A stretch of 6,171 nt of DNA from JBFFSQ01 sp041572275 (GTDB lineage Bacteria > Pseudomonadota > Gammaproteobacteria > SZUA-229), in assembly GCA_041572275.1 (NCBI GenBank), contig JBFFSQ010000179.1:1-6171 (forward strand), given 5' to 3'. The notes beneath the pieces were generated by a model, which saw nothing but the letters and a program-made list of their open reading frames with translations, had not been told where the DNA came from and searched no databases. The position numbers were made by a program, and so were the translations under genes. This document shows positions 6,045 to 6,171 of this stretch, piece after piece (the first letter of the stretch is position 1; the number at the start of each line of letters is the position of its first letter).

Positions 6045-6076
6045 AAAAAAACGGCGCTTTAAGCGCCGTTTTTTTT
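6045..6076. terminator. Bidirectional intrinsic terminator after sat
   Basis: The stem CGGCGC (6052-6057) pairs with GCGCCG (6063-6068) around TTTAA, which can pair further. It is preceded by seven A (6045-6051) and followed by eight T (6069-6076), so it has a U-tract in both directions. It stops sat 20 nt after its stop codon, and could also stop a minus-strand transcript entering from the right. Confidence 0.95.
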
Positions 6077-6085
6077 GACCACTAA

Positions 6086-6171
6086 TAACCATTAACCATT
6101 AACCATTATCCATTAACCATTAACCAATAACCAATAACCAATAACCAATAACCATTAACCATTAACTATTA
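6086..6171. repeat. 7-bp tandem repeat, (TAACCAT/TAACCAA)n
   Basis: Twelve full heptamers in register run from 6086 to 6169 and the next unit is cut by the window end. In order: three TAACCAT, one TATCCAT, one TAACCAT, four TAACCAA, two TAACCAT, one TAACTAT. Indels are absent; variation is by substitution at unit positions 3, 5 and 7. It is non-coding here: a 7-bp period containing TAA closes all plus-strand frames, and the minus reading (ATGGTTA)n also meets stops. The array starts 10 nt after the sat terminator and its full length is not visible. Confidence 0.95.

Noticed and set aside
6086..6171. Tandem heptamers as a CRISPR array or replication-origin iterons.
   Set aside because: There are no spacers between units, so it is not CRISPR. 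The unit is too short and contiguous for typical 18-22 bp iterons and no replication gene is present.

Overview
The window looks like chromosomal DNA of a gammaproteobacterium of moderate GC content. This rests on a QseB/QseC-like two-component pair, a tRNA-Ser(GGA) with an encoded CCA end, strong Shine-Dalgarno sites, and a homo-oligomeric Sat-type ATP sulfurylase of the kind common in marine and sulfur-metabolising bacteria. Genus cannot be fixed from the sequence alone. No insertion sequence, integrase, CRISPR array or broken gene is visible.

Left part, minus strand (1-2339): a response regulator (1674-2339) is followed 13 nt later by its membrane sensor kinase (254-1660). Beyond them lie a 129-nt spacer, a tRNA-Ser gene (35-124) and its intrinsic terminator (2-28).

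Middle part, plus strand (2340-4589): a 176-nt divergent intergenic region carries a perfect direct repeat, CTTAAG-N5-CTTAAG, which matches the box bound by PmrA/QseB-type regulators. It faces a compact three-gene operon. The genes encode an exported TlpA-like thioredoxin (2516-2998), a 71-residue lipoprotein ending in a Gly-rich CGCN motif (DUF4266-like, 3011-3226), and a 440-residue predicted outer-membrane beta-barrel (DUF3570-like, 3217-4539). The last two overlap by 10 nt, and the Shine-Dalgarno site for the barrel gene lies inside the Gly codons of the lipoprotein. A perfect 12-bp hairpin follows the operon.

Right part (4590-6171): a roughly 245-nt leader region with two inverted repeats and a candidate promoter precedes sat (4834-6024). 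This gene ends at a textbook bidirectional terminator. After it, a 7-bp tandem repeat, (TAACCAT/A)n, runs to the window edge.

The most interesting unit is the middle one. It is a TCS-linked envelope module in which a periplasmic disulfide reductase-like protein, a tiny lipoprotein with a terminal Cys-Gly-Cys and a beta-barrel are co-transcribed and translationally coupled. The substrate and physiological role are unknown. Inference: the thioredoxin acts on the CGC thiols of the lipoprotein, the barrel is its outer-membrane partner, and the TCS controls the set.
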